Assembly: GCF_002929535.1 (NCBI RefSeq)
Contig: NZ_PJJO01000051.1
Location: 1-64,000 of the forward strand
DNA length: 64,000 nucleotides
Direction: 5' to 3'
Source of the DNA: Cryobacterium sp. Y11
Lineage (GTDB): Bacteria; Actinomycetota; Actinomycetes; Actinomycetales; Microbacteriaceae
The notes under the pieces were generated by a model. It saw only the letters and a list, made by a program, of their open reading frames with translations, was not told the origin of the DNA and ran no database searches. Shown in pieces: positions 44,630 through 52,857 of this stretch. Position 1 is the stretch's first letter. Each line of letters opens with the position of its first letter. The position numbers and the translations under genes are program-made.

Positions 44630-46693
44630 CTAGTTGAGCCCACGACGGTCGAGCAGCGGCTGCAGCGCGGCGTCGCGGCCGCGCCAGTTTCGGTAGGCCT
44701 CGAGCGGGTCCATCGTGCCGCCGACTCCCAACAGACGGTCGCGAAAACGGTCGCCGTTGGCGCGGGTGAGGCCGCCGTTCTCCTTGAACCATTCGACGGT
44801 GTCGGCGTCGAGAATCTCGCTCCAAATATAGGAGTAATAACCGGCGTCGTAGCCGCCCGAGAACGTGTGGGCGAAATAGGTGCTCGCGTAGCGGGTGGGA
44901 ATGGACGTGTTGTTCAGGCCAACGGAGGCGAGGGCATCCGCTTCGAATTGGGCCACGTCGGTGACGGTCGTGTCGGCATCGATGCGGTGCCAGGCCTGGT
45001 CGAGCAGCGCGGCGGCGAGATATTCGCTGGTCAGAAAACCCTCGTTGAAGGCCGAGGAGGCCTGGATACGGTCGACGAGCTGCTGCGGCATCGCCTCACC
45101 GGTCTCGTGGTGGCGAGCATAGTTCGCGAGCACCTCGGGCCAGAGCATCCACATTTCGTTCACCTGGCTCGGAAACTCCACGAAGTCGCGATACACATTG
45201 GTCCCGGAGAACTTGGGATACGTCGCGCGGGCGAGCAACCCGTGCAGTGCATGGCCGAACTCGTGAAACAGCGTGGTGACCTGGTCGTAGGTGAGCAGCG
45301 TCGGCTGGCCGGCTGCTGGCTTGGAGACGTTGAGGTTGTTGCAGACCACGGTGGTGTCGGTGCCAAGCAGCGTGGACTGTGACACGAGAGCGTTCATCCA
45401 CGCACCACCACGCTTGGAATCGCGGGTGTAGAAGTCGCCGATGTACAGCCCGACGGGCGAGCCGTTCTCGGAGAAGACTTCGAACACCCGGGACTCGGGG
45501 TGCCAGCCGACCAGGTCGGGCCGCGCGGTGAAGGTAAGGCCGTACAACTGCTGGGCCGCGAAGAACACACCGTTCGTGAGTACGCTTTCGAGCTCGAAAT
45601 AGGGCCGCATGGCTGCGGTATCAACGTCATACTTGGCCCGGCGCACTTTCTCGGTGTAGAACGCCCAGTCCCAGGCGGCCAGTTCAAATTCGCCGCCCTC
45701 GGCGTCGATCACCGCCTGCAGGTCGGCCTGTTCGACCAGGGCATTGCGGGCAGCGGCCGGTGCGAGGCGGCCGAGCAGATTCCAGACGGCGCCGGGGGTC
45801 TTGGCTGTTTCATCGGCGGTCACGTAGGCGGCATGGCTGTCGAACCCGAGCAGGCGGGCGCGCTGGGCGCGCAGGTGTGTGATCTCGATGACCAGGGGCC
45901 GATTGTCGTTGGCAGCTCCTGCCGTATCAGAGCGGATGCCCCGCGCGCGGCTCGCCGCCAGCAACCGTTCGCGCACGCCCCGGTTAGTCAGGCTCGCGAG
46001 GTACGGGTGCGATGTGGGGAGCACCAGGCTGATCAGGTATTTTCCGATCAAGCCGCGGTCGGCGGCCGCCTCGGCCGCTGCGGAGATCTCACCGTCGGTG
46101 AGTCCGTCCAGCTCAGCTACATCGTCGACGACGAGAGCAAGATCATTGGTGTCGGCCAACAGGTTCTTCTCAAATCGTGTGGTCAGGGTCGACAGCCGCG
46201 CGTTGAAATTCCGCAGCGCCTGCTTATCATCATCGTTCAGGCCAGCCCCGGCGAGGGTGAACTCGGTGTAGTAGCGTTCGATCAGATACAGCGACTCAGC
46301 GTCGAGACCCCGGCTCGTGCGCTCAGCGTGCACGGCGGCGATGCGCGCGTAGAGGGCAGGATCGAGGCGGATGGCGTCGGCGTGGGCAGCCAGCAGCGGT
46401 GCGAGTTCTGCCTCGAGGTCGTTGGTGAAGTCGCTGGAGTCGGAGGAGCTCTTGTTGAAGAAAACCTCGGCGACCCGCGCCAGGGTTTGCCCGCTGCGCT
46501 CGAGGGCGATGAGCGTGTTCTCGAAGGATGGGGCATCCGCTCTGCCGGTGATGGCACTGACCTCGGACCGTTGCTCGGTCATGCCCTGCAGAAAGGCCGG
46601 CCGATAATGGGCCTCGGCAATGTCGGCGAAGGGCGGCAGCTGATAAGGCAGCGTGCTGCGGGCGAAAAAGGGGTTGTTCGCGGTGGAATCCAT
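44630..46693 (-). CDS. M3 family metallopeptidase (Dcp/oligopeptidase A-like)
   Basis: 687 residues. The zinc motif is TLFHEFGHALHGLL (H-E-x-x-H), with the third ligand in the following helix. N-terminal marker: PFADIAEAHYRPAFLQGM; other family stretches are WDWAFYTEKVRRAKYDVD and SGGYDAGYYSYIWSEILDAD. M3 enzymes cleave short cytoplasmic peptides left by proteases, fitting its position next to the Clp cluster. ATG 46693 is the family start; the upstream extension in the same frame is arginine-rich noise antisense to other genes. Confidence 0.93.
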   Translation of the reverse strand: MDSTANNPFFARSTLPYQLPPFADIAEAHYRPAFLQGMTEQRSEVSAITGRADAPSFENTLIALERSGQTLARVAEVFFNKSSSDSSDFTNDLEAELAPLLAAHADAIRLDPALYARIAAVHAERTSRGLDAESLYLIERYYTEFTLAGAGLNDDDKQALRNFNARLSTLTTRFEKNLLADTNDLALVVDDVAELDGLTDGEISAAAEAAADRGLIGKYLISLVLPTSHPYLASLTNRGVRERLLAASRARGIRSDTAGAANDNRPLVIEITHLRAQRARLLGFDSHAAYVTADETAKTPGAVWNLLGRLAPAAARNALVEQADLQAVIDAEGGEFELAAWDWAFYTEKVRRAKYDVDTAAMRPYFELESVLTNGVFFAAQQLYGLTFTARPDLVGWHPESRVFEVFSENGSPVGLYIGDFYTRDSKRGGAWMNALVSQSTLLGTDTTVVCNNLNVSKPAAGQPTLLTYDQVTTLFHEFGHALHGLLARATYPKFSGTNVYRDFVEFPSQVNEMWMLWPEVLANYARHHETGEAMPQQLVDRIQASSAFNEGFLTSEYLAAALLDQAWHRIDADTTVTDVAQFEADALASVGLNNTSIPTRYASTYFAHTFSGGYDAGYYSYIWSEILDADTVEWFKENGGLTRANGDRFRDRLLGVGGTMDPLEAYRNWRGRDAALQPLLDRRGLN

Positions 46694-46800
46694 ACCCCAG
46701 ACTAACCACGGCCAGCCCGCCGTCTCGCCGCAGCCATCGACGGCCTCCCCGAGTGGATGCGGGTCTACCGCGCGGTGCACTGACGGAACGGTGGCGAACC

Positions 46801-47163
46801 CTATGCGGGAGGATCGCGCGCCCACTCGGCGCGCACCGCACTCAGGGCATCGTCGAGGCTGGCGCCGTCTCGCCGTTGTGCCTGCACGAAGCGCCGAGCG
46901 CTGGCCAGGGAACCGGCACCGATTCCCTGGTCCGGTTGCACCCGGGTGCCGCTGCCCCGACTGGTCGTGAGCAAGCCCGCGGTCTCCAGGGCGCTGTACG
47001 CGCGGGCGACGGTTCCGGTGGCCACCCGCAGATCGACCGCGAGCTGGCGCACCGAGGGCAGCCGTTGACCGGCGGCGAGCGACCCGGAGCGGATCTGGTC
47101 GGCCAGTTGCCCACGAATTTGCTCGAATGGCGGTGTGGGATTGTCGTCGTCGATGGTGATCAT
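46801..47163 (-). CDS. GntR family regulator (YtrA-like subgroup)
   Basis: 120 residues: PPFEQIRGQLADQIRSGSLA, AGQRLPSVRQLAVDLRVATG, TVARAYSALETAGLL and SRGSGTRVQ. This is the short GntR form with winged helix only, a paralogue of the protein at 6708-7070 with the same length and the same gene order. It is the second gene after a multi-TM protein (ATGA overlap) and probably represses that operon through the dyads at 48131-48188. Confidence 0.92.
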   Translation of the reverse strand: MITIDDDNPTPPFEQIRGQLADQIRSGSLAAGQRLPSVRQLAVDLRVATGTVARAYSALETAGLLTTSRGSGTRVQPDQGIGAGSLASARRFVQAQRRDGASLDDALSAVRAEWARDPPA

Positions 47164-48116
47164 GCTGGCCGAGCGGATGCGGCATCCGCTTTCTCACTGC
47201 CCGTTCCGGCTCCGCGACCCAGCGGCTGCCTGGTTGCATCAAGCACAGAGAGCACGACCAGGACACCGCCGAGGAGCGCGACCAGCAGCCCGACCACGAC
47301 CTCGCTGAGGCCAATGAAGGCCGCGGGCTGCACGTTGGAGACGACGCCACCGCCGTCGGGGGCGAAAACGCTCGCGGCGTTCGTCGTGGCCCAGCCGGCG
47401 AACAGCAGCACGCCGCCGAAGTAGAGAAACAACGCCCCGGAGCTCAGCTGCATGACCACCCGGGTGGCCAAAACACGCACGATCCGGTCGATTTCGCCGA
47501 AACGCTCGGAGCGCGGGGAAGAGGCAATCCGCCCGAGTGCAAACAGGGTGGCAGCGGTGAGCAGCACGGTCAGGCCAATCAATGGCAGCCCATAGAACCA
47601 GCCGGGGTAGGGGCCGGACGTGCTCGACCCCACGGTGATCGAGCGATAGCCGCCATCCGGCTGCGGGCTCGACGCGAGACCGGCGACGATGGCGAAGGCG
47701 ATGACCGCGGCGGCCGCGATCAGGGGCAACAAGAATCCCCAGGCCGGGCCGTAGCTCCACGGTCGTCGGGGCAGTAGATCGGCCGAACGTCGGGATGACC
47801 TAGCGCTGACCACCCGGGTCGGCGTCAGGGCGAAGACCAGCAGGCCGGCCGCAGCGGCCAGGCCAGGCGCGAGCATCAACGGCAGGCCATACCAGCCGGG
47901 TTGCGCGTCATTGACGAGCTTGAGCAGTCCAAGAACTGCGCCGGCCACCGCGAGGGCGCCGACATTGCGCAGCGTAATCGACCGTGCGAAGCGCCGGGCG
48001 GCGGCGACCTCGGTGCCGGTGACCGTAGCGCTGAGCGCCGCGGTGCGCTTGCGGCTGCTGACCCGCACGATCGCCACGATGATGAACGTGAGCAGAATGT
48101 AAGCCAAAAAGATCAT
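47160..48116 (-). CDS. Multi-pass membrane protein, partner of a GntR regulator
   Basis: 318 residues with about seven hydrophobic segments: MIFLAYILLTFIIVAIVRV at the N-terminus, NVGALAVAGAVLGLLKL, LAAAAGLLVFAL, a helix near LIAAAAVIAFAIVAG, GLPLIGLTVLLTAATLF, SGALFLYFGGVLLFAGW and VVVGLLVALLGGVLVVLSVL. No family name recognised. ATG 48116 with a purine-rich site is favoured; the longer start at 48152 lies inside the operator dyad. Same layout as the pair at 5674-7070, though the proteins are only loosely alike. Confidence 0.8.
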   Translation of the reverse strand: MIFLAYILLTFIIVAIVRVSSRKRTAALSATVTGTEVAAARRFARSITLRNVGALAVAGAVLGLLKLVNDAQPGWYGLPLMLAPGLAAAAGLLVFALTPTRVVSARSSRRSADLLPRRPWSYGPAWGFLLPLIAAAAVIAFAIVAGLASSPQPDGGYRSITVGSSTSGPYPGWFYGLPLIGLTVLLTAATLFALGRIASSPRSERFGEIDRIVRVLATRVVMQLSSGALFLYFGGVLLFAGWATTNAASVFAPDGGGVVSNVQPAAFIGLSEVVVGLLVALLGGVLVVLSVLDATRQPLGRGAGTGSEKADAASARPA

Positions 48117-48130
48117 GCGTGCCACCTCTT

Positions 48131-48188
48131 GTGTATCGATTGAGCAATACACGCGAGGCTAGCACGTGTATCAAACTCCTGCTACACG
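48131..48188. promoter_or_regulatory. Two operator-like dyads upstream of the GntR operon
   Basis: GTGTAT (48131-48136) pairs with ATACAC (48147-48152), spacer 10. CGTGTA (48165-48170) pairs with TACACG (48183-48188), spacer 12. The shared GTGTA/TACAC half-site and position upstream of a GntR-containing operon point to autoregulation. Confidence 0.6.
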
Positions 48189-48194
48189 CGCGGT

Positions 48195-48286
48195 CTTAGA
48201 TCCACTCCTCGTCGTCGTCATCCGTGTTGGTGGACGGCTGCGTGATAGTCGCGCCGTCATCGACCGGATTGACACGGATGACCGTG
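48195..48286. repeat. Left copy of a 92-bp direct repeat (3' end of the 49412 gene)
   Basis: These 92 bases match 49411-49502 with about six mismatches. The right copy is the 3' end of the small acidic protein gene (stop, D-D-D-D-E-E-W-I and upstream codons); this left copy is only the detached tail. The two copies bracket about 1.2 kb containing toxin-antitoxin remnants. Confidence 0.9.
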
Positions 48287-48317
48287 TGCTGGATGCGCAG
48301 AACGACGTGTTCCACCT

Positions 48318-48341
48318 GTTCCAGCTGCAGGCAGCTGGAAC
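48318..48341. repeat. 11-bp perfect inverted repeat with 2-base loop
   Basis: gttccagctgc (48318-48328) is followed by ag and gcagctggaac (48331-48341). The near-complete palindrome has no T-run and lies 30 bases past the left copy of the direct repeat. Terminator, recombination site or protein-binding site cannot be told apart. Confidence 0.7.
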
Positions 48342-48619
48342 GGAAATGAGGGTGAGTTGCGAAGGATCGCGGCCAGGTGGCGCACCGAAGTGATTGTGCG
48401 ATTCAGGTAGATTAGCCCGAAACGATTCGAGGCCACGTTTGCACCCGACGGCCGGATCGCCGGGGGCTTCGACGGCAAAACCTGCGCGTTCCTGCTCATC
48501 GGAACGCACAAGGTGCTAGCTGCGAACTAGCTTCTGGGAAACGATCAGCGGTCTGGCCGACTGAGCTCGATGTGCATCTGCAGGCCCCGGAATGATGGGG
48601 ACTGTGGTCGGGCGCAGTC
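48342..48619. other. Stretch without a recognisable gene
   Basis: A plus-strand frame ends FEATFAPDGRIAGGFDGKTC, then AFLLIGTHKVLAAN and TAG at about 48,530. It reads like the C-terminus of a protein but has no start and no family I recognise. It is probably part of the inserted, decayed segment. Confidence 0.3.
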
Positions 48620-49076
48620 CTACCTTCGCGATCCTCGCTGGGCGATCACGGCATCGAGTCGGCACAACGTCTCTGCAAGCTCGACCCTCACGAGACCCAG
48701 GCTCGGGGTATCGTCATCGGCGGGCTGCGTCTCATCGTTTCGCGGATAATGCTCGACCAGCAAGTCGACCGCCTCACGCAGCAGGTCACTTCGATTCTGC
48801 CGGGTTGTTCTGGCAATCCACTCAAACCGTTCTAACGTGTCTTGACTCACGCGAGCGCGAAGAACGGGAGAATTTCCCCGGTCGCTCTGTGCCGCACCGA
48901 TCGGCGGTCGTCCCCGTATCGCCTTTACAAACGCGTCACCGTCGCCCAGAACATTCTCGTCCGATGGCCGCAGCCGCCGACCCGCTCGCGGCCCGCTCGG
49001 GCTGGCTCACCAGCGCCTCACCCGACTCGGCTTCGTCGGCCATCCGGGCGTAGCGTTCTTCTTAGCGCTCCTTCAT
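48620..49076 (-). pseudogene. RHH-type antitoxin with a stop codon and frameshift
   Basis: ATG 49076 overlaps the upstream toxin-like gene (ATGA). The fifth codon is TAA (49062-49064); beyond it ERYARMADEAESGEALVSQP reads well, then a shift near 48,965 leads to GDAFVKAIRGRPPIGAA and a ribbon-helix-helix-like VLRARVSQDTLERFEW, QNRSDLLREAVDLLVEHY. The D-G-x-A-F-V...GRPPIG linker before an RHH domain is typical of actinobacterial antitoxins. A 76-residue C-terminal piece from GTG 48850 could still be translated. Confidence 0.6.
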
Positions 49077-49297
49077 CGTTCGTCCTTCATCTGCCTTCGG
49101 TGCTTTGAGCCCAGCGCCATCAGGTGATAAATCACGACATCTCCGTTCGGCCGAGATTCAACCAAGACTTCAATAAGCTCGCGTGCTTGAGAATAAGGGT
49201 GTCCGTTAAACAGCCGTCGCGTTCTCGCGCGAGATTCCGTGCTTAGCGCCGCTCCGTGGCCACTTTGTCGCCAGGCTTTTATTTTAGCCGGATGCAA
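49073..49297 (-). CDS. Small toxin-like protein, probably degraded
   Basis: A 74-residue frame from a TTG at 49297. The C-terminal half (ARELIEVLVESRPNGDVVIY, then HLMALGSKHRRQ) resembles short BrnT-like or DUF4258-like toxins, in which an 'E-V-x-V-E...D-V-V-x-H-A-M' strand pair is conserved. The N-terminal half (RQSGHGAALSTESRARTRRL) looks scrambled and may contain an indel. It precedes the RHH antitoxin remnant with an ATGA overlap. The toxin call rests on this context. Confidence 0.45.
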   Translation of the reverse strand: MHPAKIKAWRQSGHGAALSTESRARTRRLFNGHPYSQARELIEVLVESRPNGDVVIYHLMALGSKHRRQMKDER

Positions 49298-49410
49298 ATT
49301 ATCGTGCTACGAATCTCAGGTCGTCATTAAGCGGATACGAGATGGCGGAAACCCGCAGGCCGGGTGCCCTGATGGAGGTCGACTAGCACAGCCGAGCCGC
49401 GAAAGCGCTC

Positions 49411-49502
49411 CTTAGATCCACTCCTCGTCATCGTCATCCGTGTTGGTGGACGGCTGCGTGATGGTCGCGCTGTCATCAACCGGATTAAAACGGATGACCG
49501 TG
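49411..49502. repeat. Right copy of the 92-bp direct repeat
   Basis: Identical to 48195-48286 apart from about six substitutions, several of which are synonymous in the gene that this copy ends. Being part of the intact gene, this is the parental copy or the one rebuilt by insertion. Confidence 0.9.
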
Positions 49503-49681
49503 CCATCGTCGAGTTCGATCACCGGCTTGGACTCCAGCCAGGTCAACGTCCACCGCCAGGTACTGGTATCCACTGCGAGGGCAGTGAGGTCCTCTTCCAC
49601 GGCCTGCACGGCGATTTCCACGACGTGGGGGAGGCCGGCCGGTAGGGTGCTGCCCAGAGTCCACCGCGTGCCAAGTTGCAT
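49412..49681 (-). CDS. Small acidic conserved protein of unknown function
   Basis: 89 residues: LGTRWTLGSTLPAGLPHVV, then WRWTLTWLESKPVIELDDGT and VIRFNP, ending in a Thr/Asp-rich tail closed by EEWI. The W-x-W-T-L-T-W-L-E-x-K-P core recurs in short actinobacterial proteins without known role. It starts two bases after the GNAT gene stop, so it is the third gene of the valS transcript. Its last 92 bases are duplicated at 48195-48286. Confidence 0.8.
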   Translation of the reverse strand: MQLGTRWTLGSTLPAGLPHVVEIAVQAVEEDLTALAVDTSTWRWTLTWLESKPVIELDDGTVIRFNPVDDSATITQPSTNTDDDDEEWI

Positions 49682-49683
49682 GA

Positions 49684-50130
49684 CTAGACGTCGATCTCGT
49701 AGGTGACCCAGTCGGTGCGGGTGCCGACCTGGTCGTAGAGCACCTGGGCCGTGGCATTGTCTGCGGCGGTCACCAATTGCACCTGGGCCAACTTGTGCTC
49801 ACGCGCGTAACCCTTCACGAAGTCCATCAGAAGAGTAGCGATGCCCTGGCCGCGAGAATCTTCGGCTACGAACAGATCGTCGAGAAAGAGCGCGAGGTCA
49901 CCGCTGAGGGTGCGCGGCACGGTGCGGTAGTGCGCGAAACCGACGAAGTCGCCCTCGTCGGTGACGGCGACGGCTCCGAACAGGCTGTTGTTCACGTCGA
50001 TGATCCAGCTCCACACCTGCAGGGCCTTCTGATCAGTGAGTTCGCTCTCGTAGAACTCGCTGTAGCCCTCAAACAGGCCAAGCCAGGCAAAGAAATCCTT
50101 GTCGCCCAGCGGGCGTACGGTAACTGACAT
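49684..50130 (-). CDS. GNAT family N-acetyltransferase
   Basis: 148 residues: SVTVRPLGDKDFFAWLGLFE, a long helix pair, LFLDDLFVAEDSRGQGIATL with the R-G-Q-G-I-A acetyl-CoA loop, and VTAADNATAQVLYDQVGTRT. It resembles short GNATs of the spermidine/spermine-acetyltransferase-like group, but the substrate is unknown. Eight bases separate it from the valS stop and two from the next gene, so the three are one transcript. Confidence 0.88.
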   Translation of the reverse strand: MSVTVRPLGDKDFFAWLGLFEGYSEFYESELTDQKALQVWSWIIDVNNSLFGAVAVTDEGDFVGFAHYRTVPRTLSGDLALFLDDLFVAEDSRGQGIATLLMDFVKGYAREHKLAQVQLVTAADNATAQVLYDQVGTRTDWVTYEIDV

Positions 50131-50138
50131 CTGGTTTC

Positions 50139-52733
50139 CTAACTTTCCAACACGGTGGCGAACACGATGTCGGTCACAGCGAGCTCGCTGCCGTCGACAA
50201 AGGTCAATTCTTGAATCCGACCGACCGCTTTGAGATCAGCGGCGGCCAGGGTAAGGAGGGCGATTTCGGCGGGTGCACCGCAGATAACTGCCGAGTCCAG
50301 TTCGGACTTTTGCGACGCCTTTGCATCGGTTTTTGCACGACGGATTCCGGTGAGCGCGCGGCTGGCCAGATCGAGCAGGGCGATATTGCCGGTGGCAACC
50401 TCGCCGCTGCCGAGCAGATCGGACGCGACGGGCCAGGATGACGTGTGCACCGATCCCTCGTTCGACCAGGACCAGGCCTCTTCGGTGGCGAACGGCACGA
50501 ACGGCGCGAACAGACGCAGCAGGGTCGCCAGCGCGGTGCGCAGCGCGGCGACAGCGGATGCCTGCTCCGGTCCAGGCTCGCCGTATGCGCGCTCCTTGAC
50601 CAGTTCGAGGTAGTCGTCGCAGAAGGTCCAGAAGAAGCTTTCCGTGGTCTCGAGGGCCCGGGCGTGATCGTAGTTCTCGAACGCCGTCGTGGCCTGCGCG
50701 ACGACGGCGGTGAGGCCGACGAGCATGCTCTGGTCGACCGGCTCGGTGATCGGGGCGTCGATGCTGCCCTGCGACATCGAGACGAATTTGCTCGCGTTGA
50801 GAATTTTGATGGCGAGGCGGCGGCCGATCTTGATCTGCGTCGGGTTCTGCGGGTCGAAGGCCGCGTCGGTGCCCAGGCGAGAGGATGCCGCCCAGTAGCG
50901 CACCGCGTCGGATCCATGCTTCTCGAGCATGTCGGCCGGGGTGACCACGTTACCCTTCGACTTCGACATTTTCTTGCGGTCGGGGTCGACGATGAAACCG
51001 CTCAGCGCGGCGTGCTGCCATGGCGACGTGCCGTGCTGCTGCTCGGCCCGCAGCAGGGTCGAGAACAGCCAGGTGCGAATGATGTCCTGGCCCTGCGGGC
51101 GCAGTGAGTACGGGAAGACCAGGTTGAACAGTTCGGGATCCCTCTCCCAGCCGCCGGCCAATTGCGGGGTGAGCGAGGAGGTGGCCCAGGTGTCCATCAC
51201 GTCAACCTCGCCGACGAAGCCGCCTGCCTGCCCGCGCTGGCTCTCGGTAAAGCCGGGCGCGGCATCCGATGACGGGTCAACCGGCAGCAGGTCGCGGGTG
51301 GCGACGATGGGCTGGTCGAAGACCGGGTTGGCATCGGCGTCGAGCGGGTACCAGACCGGCAGGGGCACACCGAAGAAGCGCTGGCGCGAGACCAGCCAGT
51401 CGCCGGTAAGGCCGTTGACCCAGTTCTCGTAGCGCACCTTCATGAATTCGGGGTGCCAGGCCAGCTCCGTGCCGTGCTCGAGCAGTCGAGCGCGCAGCTT
51501 TTCGTCGCGGGCACCATTGCGGATATACCACTGGCGGGTCGAGACTATTTCGAGCGGCTTGTCGCCCTTTTCGAAGAATTTCACCGCGTGCACGATCGGC
51601 TTGGGCTCTCCGATCAGGTCGCCGCTGGCTTTAAGCAGCTCAACCACGGCAGCCTTCGCACCGAACACGGTCTTGCCGGCGAGCTGCGCATAGGCATCGC
51701 GGCCGGATTCAGAGGTGATCGCCTCGGGAGCTTCGGCAATGATACGACCGTCAAAACCCATGATGGCCCGGTTGGGCAGGTCGAGTTCCCGCCACCAGAC
51801 GACGTCGGTGAGGTCGCCGAAGGTGCAGATCATGGCGATCCCCGAGCCCTTGTCCTTCTGGGCGAGGTGGTGGGCGAGTACCGGAACCTCGACACCGAAC
51901 ACCGGGGTGGTCACCGTGGTGCCGAACAGGTGCTTGAAACGTTCGTCATCCGGATGCGCCACCAGGGCCACGCAGGCCGGCATCAGCTCAGGGCGGGTCG
52001 TTTCGATCTCAATGGTCGTACCGTCAGGCTTTCGGAACGACACCCGGTGGTACGCGGCCGGCATGTCCTTGTCTTCGAGCTCGGCCTGGGCGACGGCGGT
52101 ACGAAAAGTGACGTCCCACAGGGTGGGTGCCATGGCCTGGTAGGCCTCGCCACGCTCGATGTTGCCGAGAAAGGAAAGCTGCGAGGTGAACAGGGCCTCC
52201 TGGCCGATGGTGCGGTAGGTCTGGGTCCAGTCAACGCTCAGGCCGAGGGTACGCCAGAGTGCCTCAAACTGCTTCTCATCTTCTTTGGTGAGGGTTTCGC
52301 AGAGATCGATGAAGTTGCGGCGGCTGATCGGCAGCTGGTCGGCTGCCTTTGAACTCTTGCCGTCGCCACCCTCGAACGGCGGAACGAAGTTCTCGGTGTA
52401 GCCGAGCGACGGGTCGCAGCGCACGCCGTAGTAGTTCTGCACGCGACGCTCGGTGGGCAGACCGTTGTCGTCCCAGCCCATCGGATAGAACACGTTCTTG
52501 CCGCGCATGCGCTGAAAGCGGGCGACGACATCCGTGTGGGTGTATGAAAACACGTGGCCGATATGGAGCGAACCTGAGGCCGTCGGCGGGGGAGTGTCGA
52601 TCGAGTAGATCGACTCGCGGGTGGCGTTCTCGCGGTTGAAGCGATAGGTGCCGTCGGCGTCCCAGCGGGTCTCCCACTTGGCCTCCAAACCCTCGAGGGC
52701 TGGCTTCTCGGGGACTCGGTCAGCGTTGGTCAT
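50139..52733 (-). CDS. valS: Valyl-tRNA synthetase
   Basis: 864 residues, a class I synthetase that charges tRNA-Val. HIGH motif as GSLHIGHVFSYTHTD, KMSKS as DRKKMSKSKGNVV. The CP1 editing domain (TTRPELMPACVALVAHPDD) and the anticodon-binding domain are present. There is no C-terminal coiled-coil arm, so it is the shorter actinobacterial type. ATG 52733 with GGAG upstream; the preceding in-frame extension overlaps the peptide ABC operon. No T-box is visible before it. Two small genes follow in the operon. Confidence 0.95.
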   Translation of the reverse strand: MTNADRVPEKPALEGLEAKWETRWDADGTYRFNRENATRESIYSIDTPPPTASGSLHIGHVFSYTHTDVVARFQRMRGKNVFYPMGWDDNGLPTERRVQNYYGVRCDPSLGYTENFVPPFEGGDGKSSKAADQLPISRRNFIDLCETLTKEDEKQFEALWRTLGLSVDWTQTYRTIGQEALFTSQLSFLGNIERGEAYQAMAPTLWDVTFRTAVAQAELEDKDMPAAYHRVSFRKPDGTTIEIETTRPELMPACVALVAHPDDERFKHLFGTTVTTPVFGVEVPVLAHHLAQKDKGSGIAMICTFGDLTDVVWWRELDLPNRAIMGFDGRIIAEAPEAITSESGRDAYAQLAGKTVFGAKAAVVELLKASGDLIGEPKPIVHAVKFFEKGDKPLEIVSTRQWYIRNGARDEKLRARLLEHGTELAWHPEFMKVRYENWVNGLTGDWLVSRQRFFGVPLPVWYPLDADANPVFDQPIVATRDLLPVDPSSDAAPGFTESQRGQAGGFVGEVDVMDTWATSSLTPQLAGGWERDPELFNLVFPYSLRPQGQDIIRTWLFSTLLRAEQQHGTSPWQHAALSGFIVDPDRKKMSKSKGNVVTPADMLEKHGSDAVRYWAASSRLGTDAAFDPQNPTQIKIGRRLAIKILNASKFVSMSQGSIDAPITEPVDQSMLVGLTAVVAQATTAFENYDHARALETTESFFWTFCDDYLELVKERAYGEPGPEQASAVAALRTALATLLRLFAPFVPFATEEAWSWSNEGSVHTSSWPVASDLLGSGEVATGNIALLDLASRALTGIRRAKTDAKASQKSELDSAVICGAPAEIALLTLAAADLKAVGRIQELTFVDGSELAVTDIVFATVLES

Positions 52734-52857
52734 GTTACTCCGGTTCGTATAGTCGGCACCGTGTGGATGGTGAGGTGCCTGAGTGTGCCTCTCCAATCTA
52801 CCCGATCGGCTCTTTTTCCCCGAATGGGACCGCCGTGAGGGCATGCAGCGATTCCAA

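Noticed and set aside
48171-48509. 112-codon minus frame as a gene
   Set aside because: Arg/Ser-rich composition with no start signal, and it overlaps the duplicated gene tail in a different frame.
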